A stretch of 46,730 nt of DNA from Clostridia bacterium (GTDB lineage Bacteria; Bacillota; Clostridia; Christensenellales; UBA1242): contig JAGASX010000023.1 of assembly GCA_017621525.1 (NCBI GenBank), forward strand, positions 1-46,730, in the 5' to 3' direction. The notes under the pieces are model-generated. The model was not told where the DNA came from, made no database searches, and saw nothing but the letters and a program-made list of their open reading frames with translations. The first letter of the stretch is position 1, and each line of letters begins with the position of its first letter. The position numbers were made by a program, and so were the translations under genes. Positions 7,683 to 15,063 of the stretch are shown here, piece after piece.

Positions 7683-7892
7683 TTAATCAAATCTTGTGGT
7701 TGGGTTTAGTTCTGCGGGCGACTTCCAATCTATTCCATAAAGTTCCCAAAGCAGTTGTTTTTTGCGTGCCCAAATGGAGTGGCAAATGCCCCTTTTGTAT
7801 TCTTCTGGTGGAAATTCTTTATCCAAAATTTCTGCTACCGCCTTAAACTTTTTGCGATGTCTTAGCATTTTTTCCTGTCTATCTTTTTTCAT
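7683..7892 (-). CDS. Small basic protein, unknown function
   Basis: A 69-residue protein, very basic at the N-terminus (MKKDRQEKMLRHRKKFK) with a Trp-rich second half (SIWARKKQLLWELYGIDW). It starts 8 nt after the stop of the HExxH gene, and its AGGAGGG ribosome binding site overlaps that stop, so the two are almost certainly co-transcribed and translationally linked. No signal peptide, membrane helix or cysteine pair is visible; helix-rich and possibly nucleic-acid- or protein-binding. I do not recognise the family. Good spacing and the strong ribosome binding site make it a real gene. Confidence 0.75.
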   Translation of the reverse strand: MKKDRQEKMLRHRKKFKAVAEILDKEFPPEEYKRGICHSIWARKKQLLWELYGIDWKSPAELNPTTRFD

Positions 7893-7900
7893 ATTCCCTC

Positions 7901-9751
7901 CTAAAATAGTTCCTCGGCATCATTGCTTTCATCTGCCGGGTTGGTTTCCTTATGCCTTTTTTCCCATTCTTCACGCCACAACCTTTCACGTTCAACTGCC
8001 TCCTCATATTGGCGTTGCATACGCTCCATACGCAGTCTATCCTCTTCTGCAATAATTTCATCATGAATTTGCTTAATTTCTTGATATTTTTCTGCAATTT
8101 CCAATTGTTTTATAAAGAAATCGCTATGCATATCTGGGTATAGCCCCAAAAATTCCTCAGCCATTGATATAAGTTTACCAAACGCGGTAACATGAGGCTC
8201 TGCATAATCTTCAATCATCTTTTTTGCAGGGTACAAATATGTAGATTTAAAATACTTTTCTTCCTTTTCGCCTTCAACTCGCAAGCGAACATCATCATAA
8301 GGATAAAGAATGAAATTATCTATTGCACGCAGTGTTTGGTCAAGCCTTTTAAAAAAGTTTTCATCTTTTGGCAGGCTTTCGTCAGCAAAATCCCTTTCTA
8401 AATTGGCACGGATTGCTTCAATTAAAATTTCCTGAGTAATTTTTCTTGCCTCTGGTGCAATATAGTCTTGATACATTTTGCGGTTTGACGCTTGCGCCAT
8501 TTTAGGCACGCCAAAACAAAGGCAAAGTGTTTGATAAAAATTCATGCCGTCAAGTTTGCTTTTAAAATATTCAAAAATTTCGGCATCGCCACGCATTTGA
8601 ACCTCTTTACTTTGTCCGTCTTGCGTTATGGTAATCTTTTCGGGTGCTGGTGCAACCTCAATTGCTTTATCAATTAAATTGGCTATACGTGCGTGAACAT
8701 AATTTATATCAATTGCACTGGTGTTAATTCGCCTTATCACCTCTTTGGAGTTAAATCTTGCGCGCTTAAAATCTAAATCACCCAAAAGGGCACGTACCAT
8801 ACAAGCATAATCATAATTTTGGTTATAGTCGCAGTTGCCGGCAAGTTCAATTTTGCGCGAATAAAAAATTGTTCGGTTTTCTCGTGTTATCTCCATAACA
8901 AGGCGGTTGGGTTCTTGAAAATTTAATGTCCCCTCAACTTCACAGGCAAATTCTTCATTAAAAATTTCAGAAATTGCAACTTTGCCATCTCGCATAGCCC
9001 TTATAAGCAACTCTTCATTTGAAATTGGTTTTTGCATTTTTTCATCTTCTTCATCAATCTCTGCACTTGACATAAAAAAGGTTGGTCTTACTTGGGTGTA
9101 TTTTCTATCATTTTCGCGAACAAAACGTTCATCACTGCAAAAATGATTGCCCACAATTTTTCGCCCGCCATAGGTTTCAAGTTCATCAACATGGGCAAGT
9201 TCATGATACAACACATGGTGATGTTTTTCCTTCCAATTTACAATCGCTTGCTTCCACGCCCTTTTATTTTCTTCTTTTTGGGCTATTTTCGCCTTCTTTT
9301 CCTCGATTTTGCAAAGCCTATCATATTCGGCTTTTGGCATATCTGGATTATATGGCACCGACCTTGGCATAACCTTGCTTGGCTTGTAAAATTCCTTTAT
9401 CGAATAGGTTTTTACCCTAACTTTTTTGCTTACAAAGTCATTATCGCCTTCAACTGCCCCCGTAAAACGGTTGTAATATTTAATTGATTTTACATTATTT
9501 TCAAACAAATATAGGTAAATTTCTGGCATGGTTACACAACCTTGCTTTTCAATAAGGTCAACAACCACATCTTGCTTAACTTCTTTTCCTTCAACAATTT
9601 CAGTTGCAAAATCTTCTGCGGTAAAAATTTTTCCGGCATACTTTTCGCAAAGGTCATCAAAAAACTCAGTTGCATATCTTCTTAAACTTTTATTTTTGCA
9701 AACTTTGTATAAATGCTTTAAATATCTTTCACGAAGCAAATTCTCTTCCAT
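7901..9751 (-). CDS. Large protein with HExxH metallopeptidase-like motif
   Basis: A 616-residue protein counted from the ATG at 9751; the longer frame to 9799 would run through a terminator and promoter. Residues 1-130 may be a helical, winged-helix-like region. Residues 140-180 are strongly charged and probably coiled coil. HELAH at 183-187 is a textbook zinc-binding HExxH, followed by DE. NEEFACE near 265-271 could supply the third glutamate ligand, as in gluzincin-like peptidases. The rest is helical, ending in an Arg/Glu-rich coiled coil and an acidic tail. There is no signal peptide, so it is probably cytoplasmic. The promoter at 9758-9786 is canonical, yet there is no Shine-Dalgarno sequence and the -10 ends 6 nt before the ATG, implying a leaderless mRNA. 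Family unknown to me; peptidase activity is inferred from the motif alone. Confidence 0.75.
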   Translation of the reverse strand: MEENLLRERYLKHLYKVCKNKSLRRYATEFFDDLCEKYAGKIFTAEDFATEIVEGKEVKQDVVVDLIEKQGCVTMPEIYLYLFENNVKSIKYYNRFTGAVEGDNDFVSKKVRVKTYSIKEFYKPSKVMPRSVPYNPDMPKAEYDRLCKIEEKKAKIAQKEENKRAWKQAIVNWKEKHHHVLYHELAHVDELETYGGRKIVGNHFCSDERFVRENDRKYTQVRPTFFMSSAEIDEEDEKMQKPISNEELLIRAMRDGKVAISEIFNEEFACEVEGTLNFQEPNRLVMEITRENRTIFYSRKIELAGNCDYNQNYDYACMVRALLGDLDFKRARFNSKEVIRRINTSAIDINYVHARIANLIDKAIEVAPAPEKITITQDGQSKEVQMRGDAEIFEYFKSKLDGMNFYQTLCLCFGVPKMAQASNRKMYQDYIAPEARKITQEILIEAIRANLERDFADESLPKDENFFKRLDQTLRAIDNFILYPYDDVRLRVEGEKEEKYFKSTYLYPAKKMIEDYAEPHVTAFGKLISMAEEFLGLYPDMHSDFFIKQLEIAEKYQEIKQIHDEIIAEEDRLRMERMQRQYEEAVERERLWREEWEKRHKETNPADESNDAEELF

Positions 9752-9757
9752 AAAATC

Positions 9758-9786
9758 ATTATACCAAACAAAACAATCATTTGCAA
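9758..9786 (-). promoter_or_regulatory. Canonical promoter, predicted leaderless start
   Basis: Minus strand: TTGCAA, 17 nt, TATAAT with an extended TGG before the -10. Six bases then separate the -10 from the ATG at 9751, placing +1 on or next to the A of the start codon. The upstream tlyA terminator ends just before the -35. Confidence 0.8.
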
Positions 9787-9789
9787 CAG

Positions 9790-9816
9790 AAAAAATCACC
9801 CATGTGGGTGGTTTTT
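9790..9816 (-). terminator. Terminator of tlyA
   Basis: On the minus strand CACCCA-CA-TGGGTG is followed by a T run, about 90 bp after the tlyA stop and just before the next promoter. Confidence 0.75.
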
Positions 9817-9837
9817 AAAAGCCCAAAGTGTTTGTTC

Positions 9838-9893
9838 TTTCACTCTTCACTTTTTACTCCTCTCTTTGATTGCCCCCATTAGCATTTTGTCAA
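9838..9893 (+). repeat. Direct repeat A, right copy
   Basis: Same orientation and order as 7331-7395, with five C instead of twelve. It lies between the tlyA stop and the tlyA terminator, on the other side of the HExxH cassette. Confidence 0.65.
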
Positions 9894-9906
9894 AAGTTTT
9901 TTAAGG

Positions 9907-10683
9907 CTATTTTGCCAATTTAAACGCCTCGTCAACAAGGTTTTCGATGTTGAAAGGTTTGTCCTTGCCATTTATATAAACAAGGTATTCAATATTGCCA
10001 CTTCCGCCTTTGATTGGCGAATGGGTAAGCCCAGAAACTTGTACGCCAAGTGTTTTGCAACTTTCAACAAAGTTTTGTAATAAAGATTTATGCACTGCCT
10101 TATCTTTGATAACTCCATGATACTTTTTGGCAATATCCTTACCACATTCAAATTGAGGTTTAAAAAGCAAAATCATTTGTGCATTTGGAAGAATTTGCAA
10201 AACATGGGGCAGAACTTTTAAAAGTGAAATAAAAGACAGGTCGCCGGTAACAAATTGCACGCCCCCAACTTCCTCTTTTGTAAGCGAGCGAATATCTCGC
10301 CCCTGCATATTTACCACGTTTGGATTTTGGGCAAGGCGTGCATCAAGTTCCCCTTTGCCAATATCAACTGACAGCACTCGTTTTGCACCCCTTTCCAAAA
10401 GCACCTCTGTAAATCCGCCGGTTGATGCACCCATATCCAGAACCACCAAATTTTCAACACCTTTGCCAAAGAAGTCCAGCCCTTTAATAAGTTTATAAGC
10501 ACCCCGAGAAACATAGTTGTCAGCCATTAAAACTTTTATGTTTTGATAATCTTCCACTTCAAATGCTGGCTTATTTTGCAAATTTTCATCAACATAAACA
10601 CAGCCCTCTTTAATAAGGTTTTGGGCTTTTGTGCGAGAGATGTTTTGCTTTGATGCAACCGCTTGGTCAAGACGTATTTTCAT
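9907..10683 (-). CDS. tlyA: TlyA-family rRNA methyltransferase
   Basis: A 258-residue protein with an N-terminal S4 RNA-binding domain (about residues 1-60, MKIRLDQAVASKQNISRTKAQ) and an FtsJ-like SAM methyltransferase domain (VLDMGASTGGFTEVLL as motif I, LLFKPQFECGK as the catalytic Lys region). The family 2'-O-methylates cytidines in 16S and 23S rRNA; some members were once called hemolysins. Length is typical. There is no Shine-Dalgarno sequence before the ATG, but an excellent promoter sits 6 nt upstream, so translation is predicted from a leaderless mRNA. It is preceded by the yloV terminator and followed by its own. In many Clostridia tlyA lies between dxs and nadK or recN; that context is absent here. 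Confidence 0.93.
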   Translation of the reverse strand: MKIRLDQAVASKQNISRTKAQNLIKEGCVYVDENLQNKPAFEVEDYQNIKVLMADNYVSRGAYKLIKGLDFFGKGVENLVVLDMGASTGGFTEVLLERGAKRVLSVDIGKGELDARLAQNPNVVNMQGRDIRSLTKEEVGGVQFVTGDLSFISLLKVLPHVLQILPNAQMILLFKPQFECGKDIAKKYHGVIKDKAVHKSLLQNFVESCKTLGVQVSGLTHSPIKGGSGNIEYLVYINGKDKPFNIENLVDEAFKLAK

Positions 10684-10689
10684 ATAATC

Positions 10690-10718
10690 ATTTTACAATG
10701 CAGGAAGGCAAAAAGCAA
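10690..10718 (-). promoter_or_regulatory. tlyA promoter, predicted leaderless start
   Basis: Minus strand: TTGCTT, 17 nt, TAAAAT, then GATTAT and the tlyA ATG. The -10 to ATG distance is 6 nt, as at the HExxH gene. Confidence 0.75.
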
Positions 10719-10744
10719 CAAAAAAGAGGGATAAACCCTCTTTA
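10719..10744 (-). terminator. Terminator of yloU-yloV operon
   Basis: Minus-strand stem AAAGAGGG / CCCTCTTT with a short loop followed by T residues, between the yloV stop and the tlyA promoter. Confidence 0.85.
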
Positions 10745-10755
10745 AATTGATTTTT

Positions 10756-12390
10756 TTATTCAAGACTTACAAGGTAGTAGTAAACAGGTTGTCCGCCATA
10801 TGCAGTTGTTACTTCGCAGTCAGGATAGATGCCTGCAATTTTTTCTGCAAGTGCGTTTGCCTCATCTTCGCGAATATCTTCGCCATAGAAAAGTGTGATA
10901 TTCATAATTTCATCACTCATCATGCTTGCAATAAGTTTTTCGGTTGTTTCACCAACAAGTTTACCTTTTGCAAGAATTGCTTTATCATCAAGACCGATGA
11001 TGTCGCCAACATGAAGGTCAAAGCCGTCTACATGGGTATCACGAACGGCATAGGTTACAGAGCCCGAGCGTACACCCTTGATTGCGTCGTTCATAGCCTC
11101 GGTGTTTTCTTCCACACTTCCGTCTGGGTTGAAAGCGATTGACGCTGAAATACCCTCTGGAATAGAGCGTGTTGGAATGATAATTAAGTTTTTGTTTGTA
11201 AGGTCGCCCGCTTGTTCAGCAGCCAAAATGATGTTTTTGTTGTTAGGGAAAACAAACACATTTCTTGCTGGCACCTTATCGGCAGCGGCAGCAATATCGG
11301 CAGCTGATGGGTTCATAGTTTGTCCGCCAACGATGATTTCATCAACGCCCAAATCTTTATAGATTGCAGAAAGTCCCTCACCCGGAGCAACAGCAACCAT
11401 ACCATGCTCTTTGGTTTCTTCCATAACATTGGCTTTTTTCTTAAGTTCGCGGTTTTGCTCCCTCATGTTTTCTATTTTAAGGTTGTAAAGTTCGCCAAGT
11501 TCCAAAGCATATTCAAGGGCTTTGTTAGGCTCGTTGCTATGCACATGAACTTTTACAAGGTTAAGGTCGCCAATACAAATCACAGAGTCGCCAAGGTTGC
11601 AAAGTTTTTCACGCAGTTTGTCAATATCTGCCTCGGTGGTCTTTTTCTTCATATTGATAATCATATACTCTGTGCAATAGCCAAATTCAATATCGCCAAG
11701 ATTGTTTATATCTGCAATAACATCATCAAGCGATTGAGGCTTTTTCTCGTCTTCAAACTGAAATTCAAAATCCTCTTCGCCAATGATAAGTTTATAGAAA
11801 CCTGTGAAAATAACAATAATTCCACGTCCGCCCGCGTCAACAACGCCCGCCTTTTTAAGCACAGGCAACATTTCTGGGGTTTGTCTTAAAATTTCTTCAC
11901 CAACTTCAAGCACCTTTTTAAGGAAAGTTTCAAAGTCGTCATACTTCTTCGCCATATTTACAGCGTTTTCTGCCATAACGCGAATAACGGTAAGGATTGT
12001 ACCCTCTTTTGGTTTTGTTACTGCCTTGTAGGCAATGTTTGCCCCCTCTTGCATAGCCTTTGCAAATGTTTTGGTTGTAACCTCTGTTACCTTGCCAATT
12101 TCATTACAAAAGCCCTTAAAAATTTGAGAGGTGATAACACCACTGTTTCCGCGTGCGCCCTTTAAAGCACCCTTTGCAAACGCCTCTGCAAGTCCGCTTA
12201 CTTCGTTGGTGATACACTGTGAAAGTTCTTTAACCGCAGACTTAATGGTAAGAAACATATTTGTTCCTGTATCGCCGTCTGGCACCGGAAACACGTTAAG
12301 TGAATCCACATATTTTTTATTTTGTTCAAGAAGGCCTGCACCCGCAACAAACATTTTGCGTAAGGTTGCCCCGTTGATGGTTTTAATCAT
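10756..12390 (-). CDS. yloV: DAK2-domain kinase, YloV/FakA family
   Basis: A 544-residue protein. The N-terminal DAK2 (Dha-kinase L-like) ATP-binding domain, about residues 1-200, carries NVFPVPDGDTGTNM and GARGNSGVITSQIF. A middle domain and a C-terminal DegV-like region follow. Family members (FakA) phosphorylate fatty acids presented by FakB/DegV proteins, feeding exogenous fatty acids into phospholipid synthesis. TTAGGAG gives the ribosome binding site. It starts 14 bp after yloU, the conserved Firmicutes yloU-yloV pair next to rpmB. No fakB/degV gene is in the window. Confidence 0.92.
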   Translation of the reverse strand: MIKTINGATLRKMFVAGAGLLEQNKKYVDSLNVFPVPDGDTGTNMFLTIKSAVKELSQCITNEVSGLAEAFAKGALKGARGNSGVITSQIFKGFCNEIGKVTEVTTKTFAKAMQEGANIAYKAVTKPKEGTILTVIRVMAENAVNMAKKYDDFETFLKKVLEVGEEILRQTPEMLPVLKKAGVVDAGGRGIIVIFTGFYKLIIGEEDFEFQFEDEKKPQSLDDVIADINNLGDIEFGYCTEYMIINMKKKTTEADIDKLREKLCNLGDSVICIGDLNLVKVHVHSNEPNKALEYALELGELYNLKIENMREQNRELKKKANVMEETKEHGMVAVAPGEGLSAIYKDLGVDEIIVGGQTMNPSAADIAAAADKVPARNVFVFPNNKNIILAAEQAGDLTNKNLIIIPTRSIPEGISASIAFNPDGSVEENTEAMNDAIKGVRSGSVTYAVRDTHVDGFDLHVGDIIGLDDKAILAKGKLVGETTEKLIASMMSDEIMNITLFYGEDIREDEANALAEKIAGIYPDCEVTTAYGGQPVYYYLVSLE

Positions 12391-12404
12391 AATTCAAAAT
12401 GCTC

Positions 12405-12755
12405 CTAAACTCTTACACCGACAACATGAACGTTTACCGCGTCAACCAGCATACCGGTAAAATTCTCTACGCTGTACTTAACTGCTTTGCGTAAAGATTC
12501 TGCCACCGCACTGATAGACACACCGTATTTTAATATACAGTAAACATCAATGAATATTCTGTTGTCGATATGATGTATTTTAATCCCTTTCGAGAAAGAT
12601 TCTTTTTTAACAAGTTCTCTGGCGATATCAAGCAGAGATTTGCTGACAAGGTCTACCACGCCATAGCAATCAAGGGCAGCATAACCCGCGACAACCCTGA
12701 TTGAGTTGTCGGAGATTGATATATTTCCATAATAGTTATTGGTATCTACTGTCAA
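12405..12755 (-). CDS. yloU: Asp23/Gls24 family envelope stress protein YloU
   Basis: A 116-residue Asp23/Gls24-family protein with the usual GNISISDNSIRVVAGYAAL start and DIYCILKYGVSI-type beta core (here VDVYCILKYGVS in the middle). Members associate with the membrane or envelope and are linked to stress tolerance; the molecular role is not settled. The start is a TTG at 12755, chosen because AAGGGG lies 8 nt upstream and no ATG fits. It is co-transcribed with yloV downstream and divergent from rpmB, as in B. subtilis. Confidence 0.9.
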   Translation of the reverse strand: MTVDTNNYYGNISISDNSIRVVAGYAALDCYGVVDLVSKSLLDIARELVKKESFSKGIKIHHIDNRIFIDVYCILKYGVSISAVAESLRKAVKYSVENFTGMLVDAVNVHVVGVRV

Positions 12756-12887
12756 TTTTTATCCCCTTATAAGACATTTCGCCTTTATTATCTTACAACA
12801 TATTGCAAAAAAAAACAACAATTTTTTGTCAATTAAAAAGAAAATTTTGTAATTTTTCAACTTTTTAAAGTTTTTTGATAAAAATGG

Positions 12888-12916
12888 TTGCTTTTTCAAT
12901 GCAAAAATGATATAGT
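12888..12916 (+). promoter_or_regulatory. rpmB promoter
   Basis: TTGCTT, 17 nt, TATAGT, with an extended TGA before the -10. A GGAGG site at 12941-12945 then precedes the ATG at 12955, so this transcript has a normal leader. Confidence 0.8.
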
Positions 12917-12954
12917 AAAGTGCGAAGTAAAATTTTAAACGGAGGATACTGACT

Positions 12955-13137
12955 ATGAGCAAAGTTTGCGAAATCTGCGGAAGAGGCAAGATGACTGGAA
13001 AACAAGTTTCTTTCTCTAACAAAAAATATAACAGAACTTATGAACTTAACCTTCAAAAAACAACTGTTGAAGTTGACGGACAGGAAAAAACCGTAAGGGC
13101 TTGTACAAAGTGCATTAGAACTGCTAAAAAAGCATAA
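12955..13137 (+). CDS. rpmB: Ribosomal protein bL28, zinc-binding form
   Basis: A 60-residue large-subunit protein. Two CxxC pairs (C5/C8 and C50/C53) identify the C+ form that coordinates zinc; many bacteria keep a cysteine-free copy for zinc starvation. The GKQVSFSNKKYNRT motif is standard. It is monocistronic, with a consensus promoter, a GGAGG ribosome binding site and a terminator at 13158-13182. The divergent yloU-yloV partner is the conserved neighbourhood, in which spoVM is often found next to rpmB; here a spoVM-like gene lies 2 kb away. Confidence 0.97.
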   Translation: MSKVCEICGRGKMTGKQVSFSNKKYNRTYELNLQKTTVEVDGQEKTVRACTKCIRTAKKA

Positions 13138-13157
13138 CCACCTATGCCTTTGTTTTT

Positions 13158-13182
13158 GCCGAGCATACGCTCGGCTTTTTTG
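13158..13182 (+). terminator. rpmB terminator
   Basis: GCCGAGC-ATAC-GCTCGGC, a strong stem followed by TTTTTT, 20 bp past the rpmB stop. Confidence 0.9.
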
Positions 13183-13386
13183 TTGCCCCACCCGTCGCAC
13201 CGCTTGCGACCGCCGACCGCAAGCGACGCTTCCATAGTAAATCACTTCGCTTAATAAACTCCATTTTCGAGAGAGGTTTATCAAGCCCCCTCGGTGAGGG
13301 GGCTGTCGCTCCGAATGGGGCAACTAAGGTATTGCTTTCCCCTTTGGCCGTAAGAAGGTGCCCGCAGGGCGGAAGAGGCTCACATG
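13183..13386. repeat. Composite palindromic repeat, copy 2
   Basis: Gene-free stretch between rpmB and the LRR gene. It holds a GAGAGAGG element, a CCCCCTCGGTGAGGGGG hairpin near 13288-13304, and a GGTGCCCGCAGGGCGGAAGAGG element that recurs at 22625-22647 in the same position relative to another LRR gene. The first 60 bp are rich in CGCAAGCG-type palindromes. No coding sequence is supported. Confidence 0.75.
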
Positions 13387-13416
13387 AAAAAATAGGCTTG
13401 TTAAAAGCCTATTTTT
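13387..13416 (-). terminator. Terminator of LRR gene
   Basis: Minus-strand stem AATAGGCTT / AAGCCTATT followed by T residues, just past the LRR gene stop. Confidence 0.85.
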
Positions 13417-13422
13417 ATTCAT

Positions 13423-14718
13423 TTAAAAACTTTTGCCTTGAATTTTGCTTGAATAATCACTCCAATATGTTGCCGCTTTGTATGCACTAACCTTTGCCGT
13501 TGGCACATAAATCACAAGCGATGAAGAGCAATCACTGAACATACTAAATCCCCCAGTTGGGACATTTGTCGCTTTTACATTAACTTCGGCAAGGTATGTG
13601 CAACCATAGAAGGCGGAACTTCCTATACTTGTTACGCTGTCTGGAATTGTGATTGATGTAAGGCCGGTGCAATAAGAGAAGGCAGAAAATCCTATACTTG
13701 TTACTGTGTTTGTAATAACTGTATTTTTGCATCCTAAAATAAGAGTATTTGATGAGGTTTCTATAATTGCATTGCAATTATTTCTGCTGTCATATACACT
13801 ATTCCCACTATCTACACTTATGCTTGTAAGCCCCGTGCAACCAGAGAAGGCGTAACTTCCTATACTTGTTACACTATCCGGAATAGTGATTGATGTAAGT
13901 CCAGTGCAACCCTGCAAGGCAGAACCTCCTATACTTGTTACACCGCTTGGAATTATTGAAGTGTTTGAACCTTTAATAAGGGTATTAGTTGACGTTTCTA
14001 TAAGCGAATTGCAATTATTTCTGCTGTCATATACACTATTCCCACTATCTACACTTATGCTTGTAAGCCCCGTGCAACCAGAGAAGGCGGAACTTCCTAT
14101 ACTTGTTACACTTTTGGGAATTGTGATTAAAGTAAGGCCTGTACAATTAGAGAAGGCGAAACTTTCTATACTTGTTACACTATTCGGAATAGTGATTGAA
14201 GTAAGTCCAGTGCATTTATAGAAGGCAGAACTTCCTATACTTGTTACACTATCCGGAATAGTGATTGATGTAAGGGATGAACAACCATAAAAAACCTTTC
14301 TTCCTATACTCGTTACACCGTTTGGAATTGTTATAGCTTTGATGTTGGCACAATTGCGAAAAATACTATCATAAGTGTAGTCCCAGTCGGCTTCATCCCA
14401 AACTTCTTCCAATAAAATATCTGTTACTTTATATGCTTTCTTGTTATAAACAACATTTTCCGGTATTTCTATTGTTTCTGGTGCGTCAGCAGAGCAGGCT
14501 GAAACTTGTGCAGTCATACTGGTGTCGTCATAAACAAAAGTAAGATACGCTATATCTTCCGCTTTAGTCCCTTCAAGTTCCTGCTCCGGTGCGGTATAAG
14601 TTATATCCCCGCCAACGGTAAAGTCAAGGTCGGTAAGTGCCCACACGCCTACAAAGGTTAGGGCAAGTGCCAAAGCGATGAATGAAATTGCCGATAGTAT
14701 TTTAAATGTTTTGGTCAT
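13423..14718 (-). CDS. BspA-like leucine-rich-repeat surface protein
   Basis: A 431-residue protein. Residues 1-30 are a basic and hydrophobic export helix ending GVWALT, followed by FTVGGDITYTA, the same N-terminal module as the DUF6273 proteins. From about residue 95 there are roughly 23-residue BspA/TpLRR (LRR_5) repeats of the type CTGLTSITIPDSVTSIGSSAF. Two islands containing SVDSGNSVYDSRNN interrupt them as a near-identical internal duplication. The C-terminus (YVPTAKVSAYKAA, ending IQGKSF) closes the solenoid and matches the paralogue at 22686. BspA-type LRR proteins mediate adhesion to host or other bacteria in known cases. No sortase or membrane anchor is seen at the C-terminus. AAGGAG gives the ribosome binding site. 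The repeats are close to identical in DNA, so length variation by recombination is likely. Confidence 0.9.
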   Translation of the reverse strand: MTKTFKILSAISFIALALALTFVGVWALTDLDFTVGGDITYTAPEQELEGTKAEDIAYLTFVYDDTSMTAQVSACSADAPETIEIPENVVYNKKAYKVTDILLEEVWDEADWDYTYDSIFRNCANIKAITIPNGVTSIGRKVFYGCSSLTSITIPDSVTSIGSSAFYKCTGLTSITIPNSVTSIESFAFSNCTGLTLITIPKSVTSIGSSAFSGCTGLTSISVDSGNSVYDSRNNCNSLIETSTNTLIKGSNTSIIPSGVTSIGGSALQGCTGLTSITIPDSVTSIGSYAFSGCTGLTSISVDSGNSVYDSRNNCNAIIETSSNTLILGCKNTVITNTVTSIGFSAFSYCTGLTSITIPDSVTSIGSSAFYGCTYLAEVNVKATNVPTGGFSMFSDCSSSLVIYVPTAKVSAYKAATYWSDYSSKIQGKSF

Positions 14719-14737
14719 AGTTTAACTCCTTCCGTCA

Positions 14738-14938
14738 GTGCATACGCACTGCTACCTCCCTCATGGAGGGAGGTTTTATTTTTTTTGTTTCCCTCTCTCG
14801 TCGCTACGCGACACGGCAAGAACCCCAGGGAAGCCTTCTTATTTAGCGTAGCGTGCGAGGCGGAAACTCCCCCAGTCGGCTTTGCCGACAGCCCCCTCGT
14901 TGAGGGTGCTTGTTGTCGCCGAGCGTGCGGAGCGGGGC
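14738..14938. repeat. Composite palindromic repeat, copy 3
   Basis: Fills most of the 345-bp gene-free stretch between the LRR start and the XRE gene. Elements: CTCCCTCATGGAGGGAGG hairpin (14756-14773), a CGTCGCTACGCGACACGG palindrome, and CTCCCCCAGTCGG...CCGACAGCCCCCTCG (about 14868-14902). If transcribed as the LRR leader, several stable hairpins would form. No gene is supported. Confidence 0.75.
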
Positions 14939-14982
14939 TTTCTTTTTAATTTTCGACAAAGTAATGCTCATTTTGAGCAGTT

Positions 14983-15025
14983 TTGTAACAAGTTGTTACA
15001 TTTTTATTGTAACGCAATGTTACAA
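14983..15025 (+). promoter_or_regulatory. Twin operators upstream of XRE regulator
   Basis: Two inverted repeats of the form TTGTAAC-5-GTTACAA (14983-15001 with one end mismatch; 15007-15025 perfect) have centres 24 bp apart. The right one overlaps an extended -10, TGTTACAAT (15018-15026). This is what an autorepressed XRE gene looks like. The divergent LRR gene could be controlled from the same operators. Confidence 0.65.
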
Positions 15026-15063
15026 TATTGTCAACAAATATTACAAGGTTTTTGAGGGAAATT

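Noticed and set aside
12756..12887. yloU promoter
   Set aside because: TTGACA and several -10-like hexamers occur on the minus strand but none at 15-19 nt spacing; not listed.
13423..14718. Reading the near-identical LRR units as a CRISPR or satellite array
   Set aside because: Period is about 69 bp, units are in frame and encode BspA-type repeats, and there are no unique spacers.
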